Below, one piece after another: positions 1 to 7,320 of a DNA stretch of 18,775 nucleotides. Position 1 is the stretch's first letter; each line of letters starts with the position of its first letter. Location: assembly GCA_034111875.1 (NCBI GenBank), contig JAWUWK010000124.1, forward strand, positions 1 through 18,775, read 5' to 3'. Origin of the DNA: Rs1 sp034111875. GTDB taxonomy: Bacteria; Pseudomonadota; Gammaproteobacteria; Pseudomonadales; Balneatricaceae. A model generated the notes under the pieces. That model was given only the letters and a program-made list of their open reading frames with translations. It did no database searches and was not told where the DNA came from. Position numbers and translations under genes: made by a program.

Positions 1-180
1 ATCAGGCACATGTCATTCAATCAACTCGAAGCATCTACCAAGATATTTAGCAGAATTTTGTTTTAGGTTTAACCATCGATACAATTTAAGAAATTTACTG
101 CCATTATTGGGTGAAATAATGGTAAGAACCCCGCCAATGCCAATGCCCAAGAAATATTTAAAGCTAGCGGAGTCTTATGG
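1..180. other. Left-edge stretch without an intact gene; possible decayed tail of the dehydrogenase
   Basis: No complete gene is visible. On the minus strand, in the same frame as the adjacent dehydrogenase but after its TAG and a further TAA, a short open stretch (about 170 down to 14) begins with residues DSASF, then five residues, then IGIGG. Intact short-chain dehydrogenases of this type usually end with a segment like DSASY-(5 residues)-IDIAGG at the same spacing, so this may be the eroded C-terminal end brought close by an internal deletion. The match is short, and an unrelated membrane-protein fragment is also possible. Low confidence. Confidence 0.25.
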
Positions 181-820
181 CTAATCAGGATTATCTTTGA
201 CTCTATCAACCCTCCCCGCCTCACCACCATCGGCGTGCATGTCTGTATATATAAGCCCTGGACGCACCGTATTAACACGTACCCCCTCGCGACTCATCTC
301 TCGTGCTAAACCACGAGTTAAGGTGTCTATCGCGCCTTTACTAGCCGCGTAATCAATGTATTCATGTGGCGAACCGGTGATGGCTGCCAGCGAAGAGACG
401 TTGACTATACTGCCACCACTACCACCATGCTTGTAAGCCATACGCAACACGGCTTCACGGGCACATAAAAAATAGCTGGTGATGTGAGTGCTAAAGAGTT
501 GATTAAGCCGCTGCTCAGTTACTTGCTCTATACTGATTTGCGGTAACATCAGCGCCGTATTGTTAACGAGTGCATTCAGTCTACCGAGTTTTGCATCTAT
601 CATATTAAACCGCGCAACTACGTTGCTTTCGTTGGCTAGATCACCTTTGAATATTTCGCAGCGCAAAGCCATAGCTCTAATTTCGGTTTGCAGGGTTTTG
701 GCGGCTTGGTCATTGGTTAAAAATGGCATGGCCTTGCTTAGCCAGTAGATAACTGGTGGCGCGGCCTATTCCGCGGCTGCCGCCAGTTACTAAGGCAATT
801 TTAGCTGATTGGTTAATCAC
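181..820 (-). pseudogene. Short-chain dehydrogenase/reductase (SDR), frameshifted and truncated
   Basis: This is the remnant of a classical NAD(P)-dependent SDR oxidoreductase. A GTG at 820, preceded by a purine-rich AGAGAAG, opens a frame with the Rossmann motif TGGSRGIG and the helix ATSYLLAKQGHAI, but this frame hits TGA a few codons later. The rest of the protein lies in the next frame, where the first ATG is at 729. It carries the NNTA-type loop, the catalytic serine in VNVSS, the YAASK active-site motif and the RPGLIYTDMH loop. It then ends at TAG about 25-30 residues before a normal SDR would. The two frames join at an A5 run (719-723). The GTG overlaps the metA stop by 8 nt, so the gene was probably co-translated with metA. 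Substrate unknown. Either a true pseudogene or, for the frameshift only, a sequencing indel; the missing C-terminus favours a pseudogene. Confidence 0.8.
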
Positions 821-1739
821 GATTATCTTCTCTATCAAGCTCATAAGGCGTCATTTGATAGACGTAGTAATTAAGCCAGTTACAAAACAGTAAATTTGCA
901 TGAGAACGCCAAGTGCTACAGGGCTTATTTTGAGTATCGTCTTGGCTAAAATAATTCATTGGAATTTCAGTGTCAGGGTCCACCTCAAGGTCACGCCAAT
1001 ACTCTTGCGCCAGTGTTTCTGCATCGTACTCAGGATGACCTGTAACGAAGACTTTCTTACGGTCGTTACTGGCCATCAAATAAACGCCCGCCGTTGCAGA
1101 ACTTGCCAATATATTTAAATCCGTATGATTTTTTATGTCATTGACTTGATAGTCAGCATAGCGCGAATGTGGCGCCTTAAAAAAATCATCAAAACCGCGA
1201 GTTAGCGTCTCATGCTGGTGGCAGGTTTCATGGGCATAAATTCCAGAAAGTTTTTCTTCACGCAGCTTTTTAGGTAGATCGTAAAAAATATTTAACGCCG
1301 CCTCCACCGCCCAGCACAAAAACATAGTCGACGTGACATGCTCTTGAGACCATTGAATAATGTCGGTCACTTCTTCTCTATAGCGGACATCTTCCCAAGG
1401 TACTTTACCCAGTGGAGCCCCCGTCACTATTAAGCCGTCGTACTGGTTATTTTTGATATCTTTGAAATCGCGATAGAAGCTGTTCAGATGGGCTATTGGG
1501 GTATTCTTGCTCTCAGTATTGTCTATACGCAAAAGCTCAAAATCTATCTGCAAAGGGCTGTTGGATAACATCCGAATCAGCTGATTCTCTGTCTCTATTT
1601 TCTTGGGCATTAAGTTTAACAGCAGCACTTTCAAAGGCCGAACATCCTGATGCATTGCACGCGTTTCAGTCATAACAAAGATGTTCTCACCGTTTAATAA
1701 ATCAACGGCGGGCAATAAATCGGGTATTCTAATGGGCAT
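813..1739 (-). CDS. metA: Homoserine O-succinyltransferase MetA
   Basis: Catalyses acylation of homoserine, the first committed step of methionine synthesis, in the cytoplasm. The 308 residues match the usual length of about 309. The catalytic cysteine is C142 in LCWAVEAALN, and H235 and E237 sit in VTGHPEYD, the positions known from E. coli. Residue 111 is glycine (TGAPLG), which in this family is associated with succinyl-CoA rather than acetyl-CoA use. The ATG at 1739 has a good AGAGG Shine-Dalgarno five bases upstream. The stop overlaps the GTG of the downstream dehydrogenase remnant by 8 nt. The 127-bp gap from the upstream channel gene leaves room for its own promoter, but I could not identify a convincing MetJ box or -10/-35 pair there. 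Confidence 0.96.
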   Translation of the reverse strand: MPIRIPDLLPAVDLLNGENIFVMTETRAMHQDVRPLKVLLLNLMPKKIETENQLIRMLSNSPLQIDFELLRIDNTESKNTPIAHLNSFYRDFKDIKNNQYDGLIVTGAPLGKVPWEDVRYREEVTDIIQWSQEHVTSTMFLCWAVEAALNIFYDLPKKLREEKLSGIYAHETCHQHETLTRGFDDFFKAPHSRYADYQVNDIKNHTDLNILASSATAGVYLMASNDRKKVFVTGHPEYDAETLAQEYWRDLEVDPDTEIPMNYFSQDDTQNKPCSTWRSHANLLFCNWLNYYVYQMTPYELDREDNRD

Positions 1740-1866
1740 CTTAACCTCTATTCTGATAACGCTGTGTCAATGTCTAATACCGTTGTATCGAATTGCACTA
1801 TTAAACGGCATCGCATAATAGCCCAGCCATTTCGCGCCAAAATACACTAGTTCACAATCGAAAGAA

Positions 1867-3057
1867 TCACTCAGTGTTGGATTCTTTTAGCATAGCAGCG
1901 CTCAGCGGCGGTTGATTATTGATAAGCGCCTTTTCTAGCATAACAGTACTGGTAGGAAAAGCGACTTGGGCGTTGTATTGCTCTATGATTTTGGCAACGC
2001 GAAACAGCACATCTTGTTTCACATTGTGAAAGCGCTCCCAGTTTGTGGTCTTAGTAAAAGTGTAAATGAAAAAATCCAGTGATGATTCCGCCATTTTATT
2101 GAAATTGACCATTAACGTCTGCTGTGTATCTATATCTTTGTGCTCCGTTAACATCTGTCTTACATTATCTATAATAAGGCTTAAAGTATCTATATCACAA
2201 TATCTGACGCCGATTGTTTCATAGATACGCCGATTTTTCATGCGCGAGGGATTTTCAACAGAGATATTGGTAAAAGTGGCATTGGGTACATACAAGGGTC
2301 TTTTATCAAAGGTCATTATGCGCGTTAAACGCCAACCGATGTCTTCTACAACCCCTTCTATATCCTTGTCCGGTGAGCGCACCCAATCGCCTACTTTAAA
2401 TGGTCTGTCCATATAAATCATTAGCCCACCAAAGAAGTTAGCCAGTAGATCTTTGGCTGCAAAACCCACAGCTATGCCACCTATACCACCAAACGCAAGC
2501 ACACCTGAAACGCTGTAGCCTAAACTTTGTAATACAACCAGTGACACTGTTATTAAGATAGACAAACGCAATAACTTGCCGAAAGCACTCACAGTAGTTT
2601 GATCTAACGTCGTCGTTATACCGGCAGGGTCTATCAACTTTATTTCCGCTAGTTTTATAAAGCGGATGATGAACCAAGCAACCAACAAAATGATGCCCAC
2701 TTTTCGCAGCGGCCGCATTAGGGACAATAGCAGATTACTGGAGTCACTAGTGATATCACTAAGGACTAGATTACCAGCAAATATTGCCAGGGAACCGCCG
2801 AGCAACCAAATCATAAAGATAACAGGTTTACGTATCGCACTGAGCAGAATATCATCCCAGTGGTTCTTAGTTTTTTGTAGCTGTAATTCTAATCTATTAA
2901 AAAATATTTTGGTGAAAAAAGCCGCGACCAACGTCATGAAGATAATACTAAAAACAACGGCTAACCAAACACTTTCCCCACCTATAGACAAATAATCTAA
3001 CAGCCACTTTTCTAGCACTCTAAGCTCTTGCAAAATCTTTCCTCTATTTTTAGCCAC
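1867..3057 (-). CDS. MscS-family mechanosensitive channel, YnaI-like
   Basis: Small-conductance mechanosensitive channel of the inner membrane that releases solutes on hypo-osmotic shock. Transmembrane segments lie at roughly residues 27-50, 77-101 and 113-135. They are followed by the pore-lining helix with LAFGGIGGIAVGFAAKDLL and the MscS beta domain (MIYMDRPFKVGDWVRSPDKD, then PLYVPNATFTNISVENPSR). The C-terminal part, including CDIDTLSLI and a final QVAFPTSTVML, is most like E. coli YnaI. The extra N-terminal helices agree with that subgroup rather than with MscS itself. The longest frame begins with GTG at 3057, which has no recognisable ribosome site. A TTG at 3033 lies six bases after AGAGGA and is the better-supported start, giving 388 residues. 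Only 45 bp separate it from nagZ upstream, suggesting co-transcription. Confidence 0.93.
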   Translation of the reverse strand: MAKNRGKILQELRVLEKWLLDYLSIGGESVWLAVVFSIIFMTLVAAFFTKIFFNRLELQLQKTKNHWDDILLSAIRKPVIFMIWLLGGSLAIFAGNLVLSDITSDSSNLLLSLMRPLRKVGIILLVAWFIIRFIKLAEIKLIDPAGITTTLDQTTVSAFGKLLRLSILITVSLVVLQSLGYSVSGVLAFGGIGGIAVGFAAKDLLANFFGGLMIYMDRPFKVGDWVRSPDKDIEGVVEDIGWRLTRIMTFDKRPLYVPNATFTNISVENPSRMKNRRIYETIGVRYCDIDTLSLIIDNVRQMLTEHKDIDTQQTLMVNFNKMAESSLDFFIYTFTKTTNWERFHNVKQDVLFRVAKIIEQYNAQVAFPTSTVMLEKALINNQPPLSAAMLKESNTE

Positions 3058-3102
3058 ACATTTTTAGTGCTTAAATTAACCAGATAACGCTTATTATAGA
3101 AG

Positions 3103-4128
3103 TTACTCACAGAGCGTTAAGAGTTCAGCCGCAATTTTCTGGGCATTATCAAAACGCTGTAAATCTACAGACTTTTTGGTCAAGCGCATACGACCTAAGC
3201 GGGTCGACATAGGTATTTTTTCTGCCTCTAAATAATGCAGCACCGATTCAGCAGCTTGGGGATTATTGCACACTAACACTGTGTCACAGCCCGCCTCTAA
3301 TGCGGCAGCAGCTCTGCTAGAAAAAGGCTGCTGGACACCGTTTTTAAAAAGATTAGCGCCGTCCATGTTTAAATCATCACTAAAAATAACGCCATCAAAC
3401 TCTAATTGATAACGCAAAACATCTTGTAACCAATATTTAGAGAAGCCCGCCGGTCTTGAATCAACCTTTGAGTATATAACATGGGCCGGCATAAGAGCGT
3501 CTAGTCCTGAATTAATCAACATCTTAAAAGGCTGTAAATCATCTCTTTCAATCTCCACCAATTCACGCTCATCGATCGCAATTTCAAGATGAGAATCTGC
3601 CGTTGCCCAACCGTGTCCAGGAAAATGTTTTCCAGTAGAACGCATCCCTGCTTCACGCATACCAGTAATAAAATGCATAGCTAAGCTAGAGACTTGTCGA
3701 TGATCTTTACCTAATGACCTAGTACCAATAACATCGCTGTGAGACCAATCTAAGTCAAGCACAGGTGCAAAGCTGATATCGATATCCATGGCCACTATTT
3801 CAGTCGCCATCAACCAGCCCAAAGCTGTCGCTTGTCGAAGGGCCTTTTCTGGATTTTTTTGGTAGGCGATATGCAGAGATTGCATCGCAGGTAACCTAAT
3901 AAACTCTTCACGAAATCGCTGAACTCTGCCGCCTTCTTGATCCACCGCGATAACAATATGGGGGTTTTGCCCTCGGATATCAGCAATCAAATCGATCAAC
4001 TGCGCTTTACTACGATAGTTACGCGCGAACAAGATCAGCCCACCAACATAAGATTGTTTAAGAAGTGAACGCTCGTTCTCAGTCAGACAGAGCCCCGCGA
4101 CATCTAACATTAATGGCCCGTAAAGCAT
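3103..4128 (-). CDS. nagZ: Beta-N-acetylhexosaminidase NagZ
   Basis: Cytoplasmic GH3 glycosidase that removes N-acetylglucosamine from anhydromuropeptides during cell-wall recycling. In many gammaproteobacteria its products influence AmpC beta-lactamase induction. The 341 residues equal the length of the E. coli enzyme. Visible landmarks are VAVDQEGG-type substrate-binding residues (AVDQEGGRVQRF, about 61-72), the signature KHFPGHG with H168 and H172, the mobile-loop D178/H180 and the nucleophile-bearing segment FSDDLNM (about 249-255). The ATG at 4128 is preceded by AAGGA at a six-base spacing. It sits 60 bp downstream of the PsrA-like regulator and 45 bp upstream of the channel gene. The psrA-nagZ order is also found in Pseudomonas. 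Confidence 0.96.
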   Translation of the reverse strand: MLYGPLMLDVAGLCLTENERSLLKQSYVGGLILFARNYRSKAQLIDLIADIRGQNPHIVIAVDQEGGRVQRFREEFIRLPAMQSLHIAYQKNPEKALRQATALGWLMATEIVAMDIDISFAPVLDLDWSHSDVIGTRSLGKDHRQVSSLAMHFITGMREAGMRSTGKHFPGHGWATADSHLEIAIDERELVEIERDDLQPFKMLINSGLDALMPAHVIYSKVDSRPAGFSKYWLQDVLRYQLEFDGVIFSDDLNMDGANLFKNGVQQPFSSRAAAALEAGCDTVLVCNNPQAAESVLHYLEAEKIPMSTRLGRMRLTKKSVDLQRFDNAQKIAAELLTLCE

Positions 4129-4188
4129 TATAAATCCTTAATATCTAACACAGAATATGACAGTGAAGGGCACTATTAAAGAGAGTAT

Positions 4189-4848
4189 TTAGAGGCGACT
4201 GAAATAGATTTTATCTCCCCGCGCCTGCATACCCGCGCTTAACACAGGCACCATACGATGTAAGATGCGCTCTATTTCGGCCTCGGTTTGAAATTTGTTC
4301 TTTTCGATTTCGGACAATATAGTAAAGTTGGATAAAGTAAAGATAACCGAGCCCATCACAAAATGTAATCGCCAAAAAAATTCATCTTCTTCCATTAAGG
4401 CCGCTTGCGAGCGCAGCAGCTTAATAAAAGGTTGTAATTTAGGCCCGTATCTACCGCTAATAAACTGCCGAAGATCTTCCTGATTTTTCATGTAGGCCAA
4501 CTCTAATAAACGCGTAAACATTAGTAGTGCATGGGTATTTTCTTGGTCTACCCGCAACAACGCGCGCATTAGCAATTCTAGCAACTCTTCCATCTTAATC
4601 GACGTGCTGTCCAAAACGGCCGTGCGCTCAATGATTGCTTGATCTATATAATCAGTAAAAGGCCGTAAAAACTGCTCAGCAACAGATTGAATCAAACCTT
4701 GCTTAGAGCCAAAATGATAATTAATCGCAGCTAAATTAACATTCGCTTCACGGGTAATTTGACGCATGGTAGTTTCTATAAAGCCCTGATCGGCAAAAAG
4801 CGTTTCTGCGGCGTCTAAAATTTGTTTTGCGGTTCTAGATTGGGCCAT
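4189..4848 (-). CDS. psrA: TetR-family regulator, PsrA-like
   Basis: A 219-residue TetR repressor. The N-terminal helix-turn-helix (about residues 8-55) includes AKQILDAAETLFADQGF and NVNLAAINYHFGSKQGLIQ, close to Pseudomonas PsrA. The C-terminal half keeps PsrA features such as FWRLHFVMGSVIF and the terminal MVPVLSAGM. In Pseudomonas PsrA responds to long-chain fatty acids, represses its own gene and fatty-acid oxidation genes, and activates rpoS; nagZ is its neighbour there as here. This synteny supports the assignment, but the ligand and targets in this organism are inferred. The ATG at 4848 has only a weak ribosome site. Two direct AGAGTAAT repeats 10 bp apart lie just upstream and could be operator half-sites. 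Confidence 0.8.
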   Translation of the reverse strand: MAQSRTAKQILDAAETLFADQGFIETTMRQITREANVNLAAINYHFGSKQGLIQSVAEQFLRPFTDYIDQAIIERTAVLDSTSIKMEELLELLMRALLRVDQENTHALLMFTRLLELAYMKNQEDLRQFISGRYGPKLQPFIKLLRSQAALMEEDEFFWRLHFVMGSVIFTLSNFTILSEIEKNKFQTEAEIERILHRMVPVLSAGMQARGDKIYFSRL

Positions 4849-4867
4849 TCTACTACCATTATTAACT

Positions 4868-4885
4868 AGAGTAATGGAGAGTAAT
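4868..4885. promoter_or_regulatory. Direct repeats upstream of the PsrA-like regulator, candidate operator
   Basis: AGAGTAAT occurs at 4868-4875 and again at 4878-4885, start to start exactly 10 bp, or one helical turn, 20-37 bp before the regulator's ATG. Autoregulation is usual for TetR genes. However, the sequence is not the palindrome known for Pseudomonas PsrA (CAAAC...GTTTG type), so the operator role is a guess. Farther upstream at 5088-5095, AAACGTTT (in context CAAACGTTTA) resembles such half-sites but lacks the usual spacer. Confidence 0.25.
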
Positions 4886-5101
4886 TGTCACTCCCTCAGA
4901 CAGGTCTTTAACTCGAACTGCCGTTACTTTATGAGATAAATATTCAGTTACTGTATAGCGATATATTCTACACTTTTCATAAACCATAAGATTTATGTCG
5001 AATTGCTTAAAACGAACATATCTTACCTCAATCTTTATATTAACTTACAACTGACTGTTAGGCTAATAAAATTTTAATTTTCAAAGCAAACGTTTAAAAC
5101 A

Positions 5102-5134
5102 ATATTAATAATACAACCTAATAATTATTAATAT
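5102..5134. repeat. AT-only inverted repeat after sohB
   Basis: ATATTAATAAT (5102-5112) and ATTATTAATAT (5124-5134) form a perfect 11-bp inverted repeat with an 11-nt loop, immediately after the sohB stop codon. It could fold in the 3' end of the sohB mRNA, but being A/T only it would be a weak terminator, and no clear U-run follows on the minus strand. Confidence 0.45.
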
Positions 5135-5135
5135 G

Positions 5136-6371
5136 TTAGCGCATAAAATTCGTTGAATTTGTCATTTTTTGTACAATGCCGTTCACCAAATTAGTGCCTG
5201 TTTTAACCGTCATTTCACTCAATTTATCAGAAAATGATTTCTTTAGTTCGTAGCGTACTTGATAAACGTCTGCTGTCTTACACAAGCTCATCAAAAAATC
5301 GTCGGAGGTATTTAGTTCATCAATTAAGTGATGATCTATTGCTCGACGACCAAACCAGACTTCACCGGTGGCCACTTTATCTATATCAATACAAGGTCTA
5401 GCTTGGGCTACGAATTCTTTAAACAACAAGTGCGTATCTTGAATTTCTTCTATAAATTTTTCTTTACCTTTTTCAGTGTTTTCACCAAACATGGTCACCG
5501 TTCGCTTGTACTCACCGGCGGTAAAGGTTTCGTAATCGACCCCGTGCTTTTTCAATACTTTGTGAAAGTTTGGCAACTGAGCAACGACACCAATTGAGCC
5601 TAATATAGCAAAAGGCGCGGCTATCAACTTATCTGCTATACAAGCCATCATATAACCCCCTGATGCAGCGACTTCATCGACACAAATGGTCAATTTAATA
5701 CTGGCGCTTTTAATACGTTCCAACTGCGAGGCAGCTAAACCGTAGGTATGCACCATTCCGCCTGCACTGTCTAAACGCAGCACAATTTCGTCATTATCTG
5801 CAGCGAAAGACAACACCGCCGATATTTCTTCACGGAGAAGGTCTACTTCTGAAGCGCGAATGTCACCATTAAAATCTAATACGAACACGCGACCTCTAGA
5901 TTCTGAAGCTAGATCTTCATCCATATTGTCACTATCATGCGCTGCAGATTTAGGCGTTGCTATAATGCTCTGTTCATCTTCTGTTTCAGAGGTAAACTTT
6001 TGTACCGCTGGTTTTTGATCCTCATCAGACTTATTATCCACCGTTTTTAGCGCTGTTTTTAAAGCTATTTTTGCTTGTTTAGCATCGGCTTTTGCCTGTT
6101 TTTTTCTCTCCTTAGCGTCTTTTTTGTCTTGTTTGTGCTGTGCTTTTATCTGTTGTTTATAGACTTCACTATCGATGACAACCGATTCTATGGCATCTTT
6201 CATCTCTTCAAAATTATCATTCATTGACGTCAAAGTGATTTCACCGTGGGAGTGATCTCTCTTATTTCTGCCACTGATGGCAATAAAACCAATTAAAACA
6301 ATAAAAATTGTTAAAATGACCGTGATTGCTTTTGCTAAAAACATACCGTAATTGTATAAAAAATCAACCAA
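5136..6371 (-). CDS. sohB: Inner-membrane serine peptidase SohB (S49 family)
   Basis: SohB is a signal-peptide-peptidase-like S49 protease anchored in the inner membrane. There is one N-terminal transmembrane helix (about 11-33), then a charged, strongly lysine/alanine-rich segment (about 65-110) likely to be coiled coil. The S49 domain starts at about residue 160 (RVFVLDFNGDI). The Ser-Lys dyad is S237 in VAASGGYMMA and K289 in AGEYKRTV, with GSIGVVAQLPNF between. The protein is 411 residues against about 350 for E. coli. The extra length is an acidic, low-complexity linker at about 108-157. The start is TTG at 6371, supported by GGAGA six bases upstream and by alignment of the first residues (YNYGMFLAK) with E. 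coli SohB. It is divergent from the SCP2 gene, with 100 bp between. Confidence 0.94.
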   Translation of the reverse strand: MVDFLYNYGMFLAKAITVILTIFIVLIGFIAISGRNKRDHSHGEITLTSMNDNFEEMKDAIESVVIDSEVYKQQIKAQHKQDKKDAKERKKQAKADAKQAKIALKTALKTVDNKSDEDQKPAVQKFTSETEDEQSIIATPKSAAHDSDNMDEDLASESRGRVFVLDFNGDIRASEVDLLREEISAVLSFAADNDEIVLRLDSAGGMVHTYGLAASQLERIKSASIKLTICVDEVAASGGYMMACIADKLIAAPFAILGSIGVVAQLPNFHKVLKKHGVDYETFTAGEYKRTVTMFGENTEKGKEKFIEEIQDTHLLFKEFVAQARPCIDIDKVATGEVWFGRRAIDHHLIDELNTSDDFLMSLCKTADVYQVRYELKKSFSDKLSEMTVKTGTNLVNGIVQKMTNSTNFMR

Positions 6372-6471
6372 GCTAAATCTCCAATAATTCGTTACTAAGC
6401 GAGGGCATTAATGTACCATAAAAGCACTACTAAACCATTTTTTCTAAAGCATTTTTCACAGGCAATTACTA

Positions 6472-6837
6472 ATGCAAGAAAGTTTAAACGCGAAACTCAC
6501 CACAGAACAGATCATTGACAAACTAGCGTCGCGATTTCAACCTGATCAAGCCGAAGGGTTAACGGTTATATACCAATTCAGGCTGACCGATAAATTCTCT
6601 TTTTATATAGATATTAATAACCAACAATGCACGACTAAACGCGAAGAGCACGATGATCCAAACATTGTATTGACGATGCATGAAACGACTTTTATCGCAT
6701 TAATGACCGGTAAGATCGACGGTATGTCTGCATTTATGAAAGGTGATTTACAAGCGCATGGCAATGTTTTGTTGGCGACTTCTCTGAGTAAATTATTTAA
6801 AAAGAAATCAAGCGATACTAAAAAAATTCGCGACTGA
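6472..6837 (+). CDS. SCP2 sterol-binding domain protein
   Basis: A 121-residue stand-alone SCP2 (sterol carrier protein 2) domain protein, a fold that binds lipids or other hydrophobic ligands. The core runs from about 10 to 112: a middle strand region with FRLTDKFSFYIDINNQQC, the segment DPNIVLTMHETTFIALMTGK, and the conserved end MKGDLQAHGNVLLATSLSKLF. No signal peptide or membrane segment is visible, so it is probably cytosolic. The ribosome site is weak (CAGG nine or so bases upstream). It is transcribed divergently from sohB and is separated from nhaB by 483 bp, so it is probably monocistronic. The ligand is unknown; the fatty-acid-type regulator nearby is suggestive only. Confidence 0.88.
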   Translation: MQESLNAKLTTEQIIDKLASRFQPDQAEGLTVIYQFRLTDKFSFYIDINNQQCTTKREEHDDPNIVLTMHETTFIALMTGKIDGMSAFMKGDLQAHGNVLLATSLSKLFKKKSSDTKKIRD

Positions 6838-7320
6838 CCCCACACACCTTCTATTATTCATTGTGATTTTAATTGATATCTCATCTTTATAACTTATAAA
6901 AACTCATCAATACCTCTATAATATCGCGCAATTAATTGTTTTGATTTGACTCTAGTTTTTTTTGGCCCTAGATTTCTGTATTTTCAACTTAAGACAATAG
7001 CGACAAGCTCGCTAGATTCTACGTTAGGGAGAAGCGAATAAGACGCCGCGCTTAAAGCTAATGTTAATATTGTGCTATTGACTGAAACAGTAAATGACAC
7101 TTATCCCCTACACTAACCAATACCTGATTCCGTGACGTAAAAGTGGACTTGAAAATTCAGCTTTATCCATTATTTTTTTATAAATTATTTAATATCAATA
7201 GCTTGAAATTTATTTTACAGTAAAGAGACTGACTCAGTTAATAGAGTAAAGGTTAACTTTCTAACCCTTTCTTAGCTGGAAAACAACCATAAAATTACTT
7301 TTAAAGGACATGATTTTTGT
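6838..7320. other. Intergenic leader region before nhaB
   Basis: The 483 bp contain no gene I can support. A candidate sigma-70 promoter on the plus strand has TTGACT at 6946-6951, a 17-bp spacer and TAGATT at 6969-6974. A perfect TATAAT lies at 6917-6922 but has a poor -35. A short hairpin, TAGCGA-CAAGC-TCGCTA, spans 6998-7014. Use of the first promoter would give nhaB an untranslated leader of about 340 nt. Just before nhaB, AAAGGA (7303-7308) is unusually far (12 nt) from the ATG. Confidence 0.4.
6946..6974 (+). promoter_or_regulatory. Candidate sigma-70 promoter for nhaB
   Basis: TTGACT (five of six consensus bases) and TAGATT (four of six) are separated by 17 bp. Position and direction fit nhaB. 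No transcription data; other AT-rich hexamers nearby could serve equally well. Confidence 0.3.

Noticed and set aside
69..278. 69-codon minus-strand frame at the left edge
   Set aside because: It overlaps the dehydrogenase remnant in another frame and has no ribosome site or recognisable domain.
1740..1866. MetJ box upstream of metA
   Set aside because: AGACATTG near the start matches only five of eight consensus bases and has no proper tandem partner.
2666..2995. Plus-strand open frame antisense to the MscS-like gene
   Set aside because: The opposite strand encodes a clear channel protein with conserved motifs; the antisense frame has no recognisable features.
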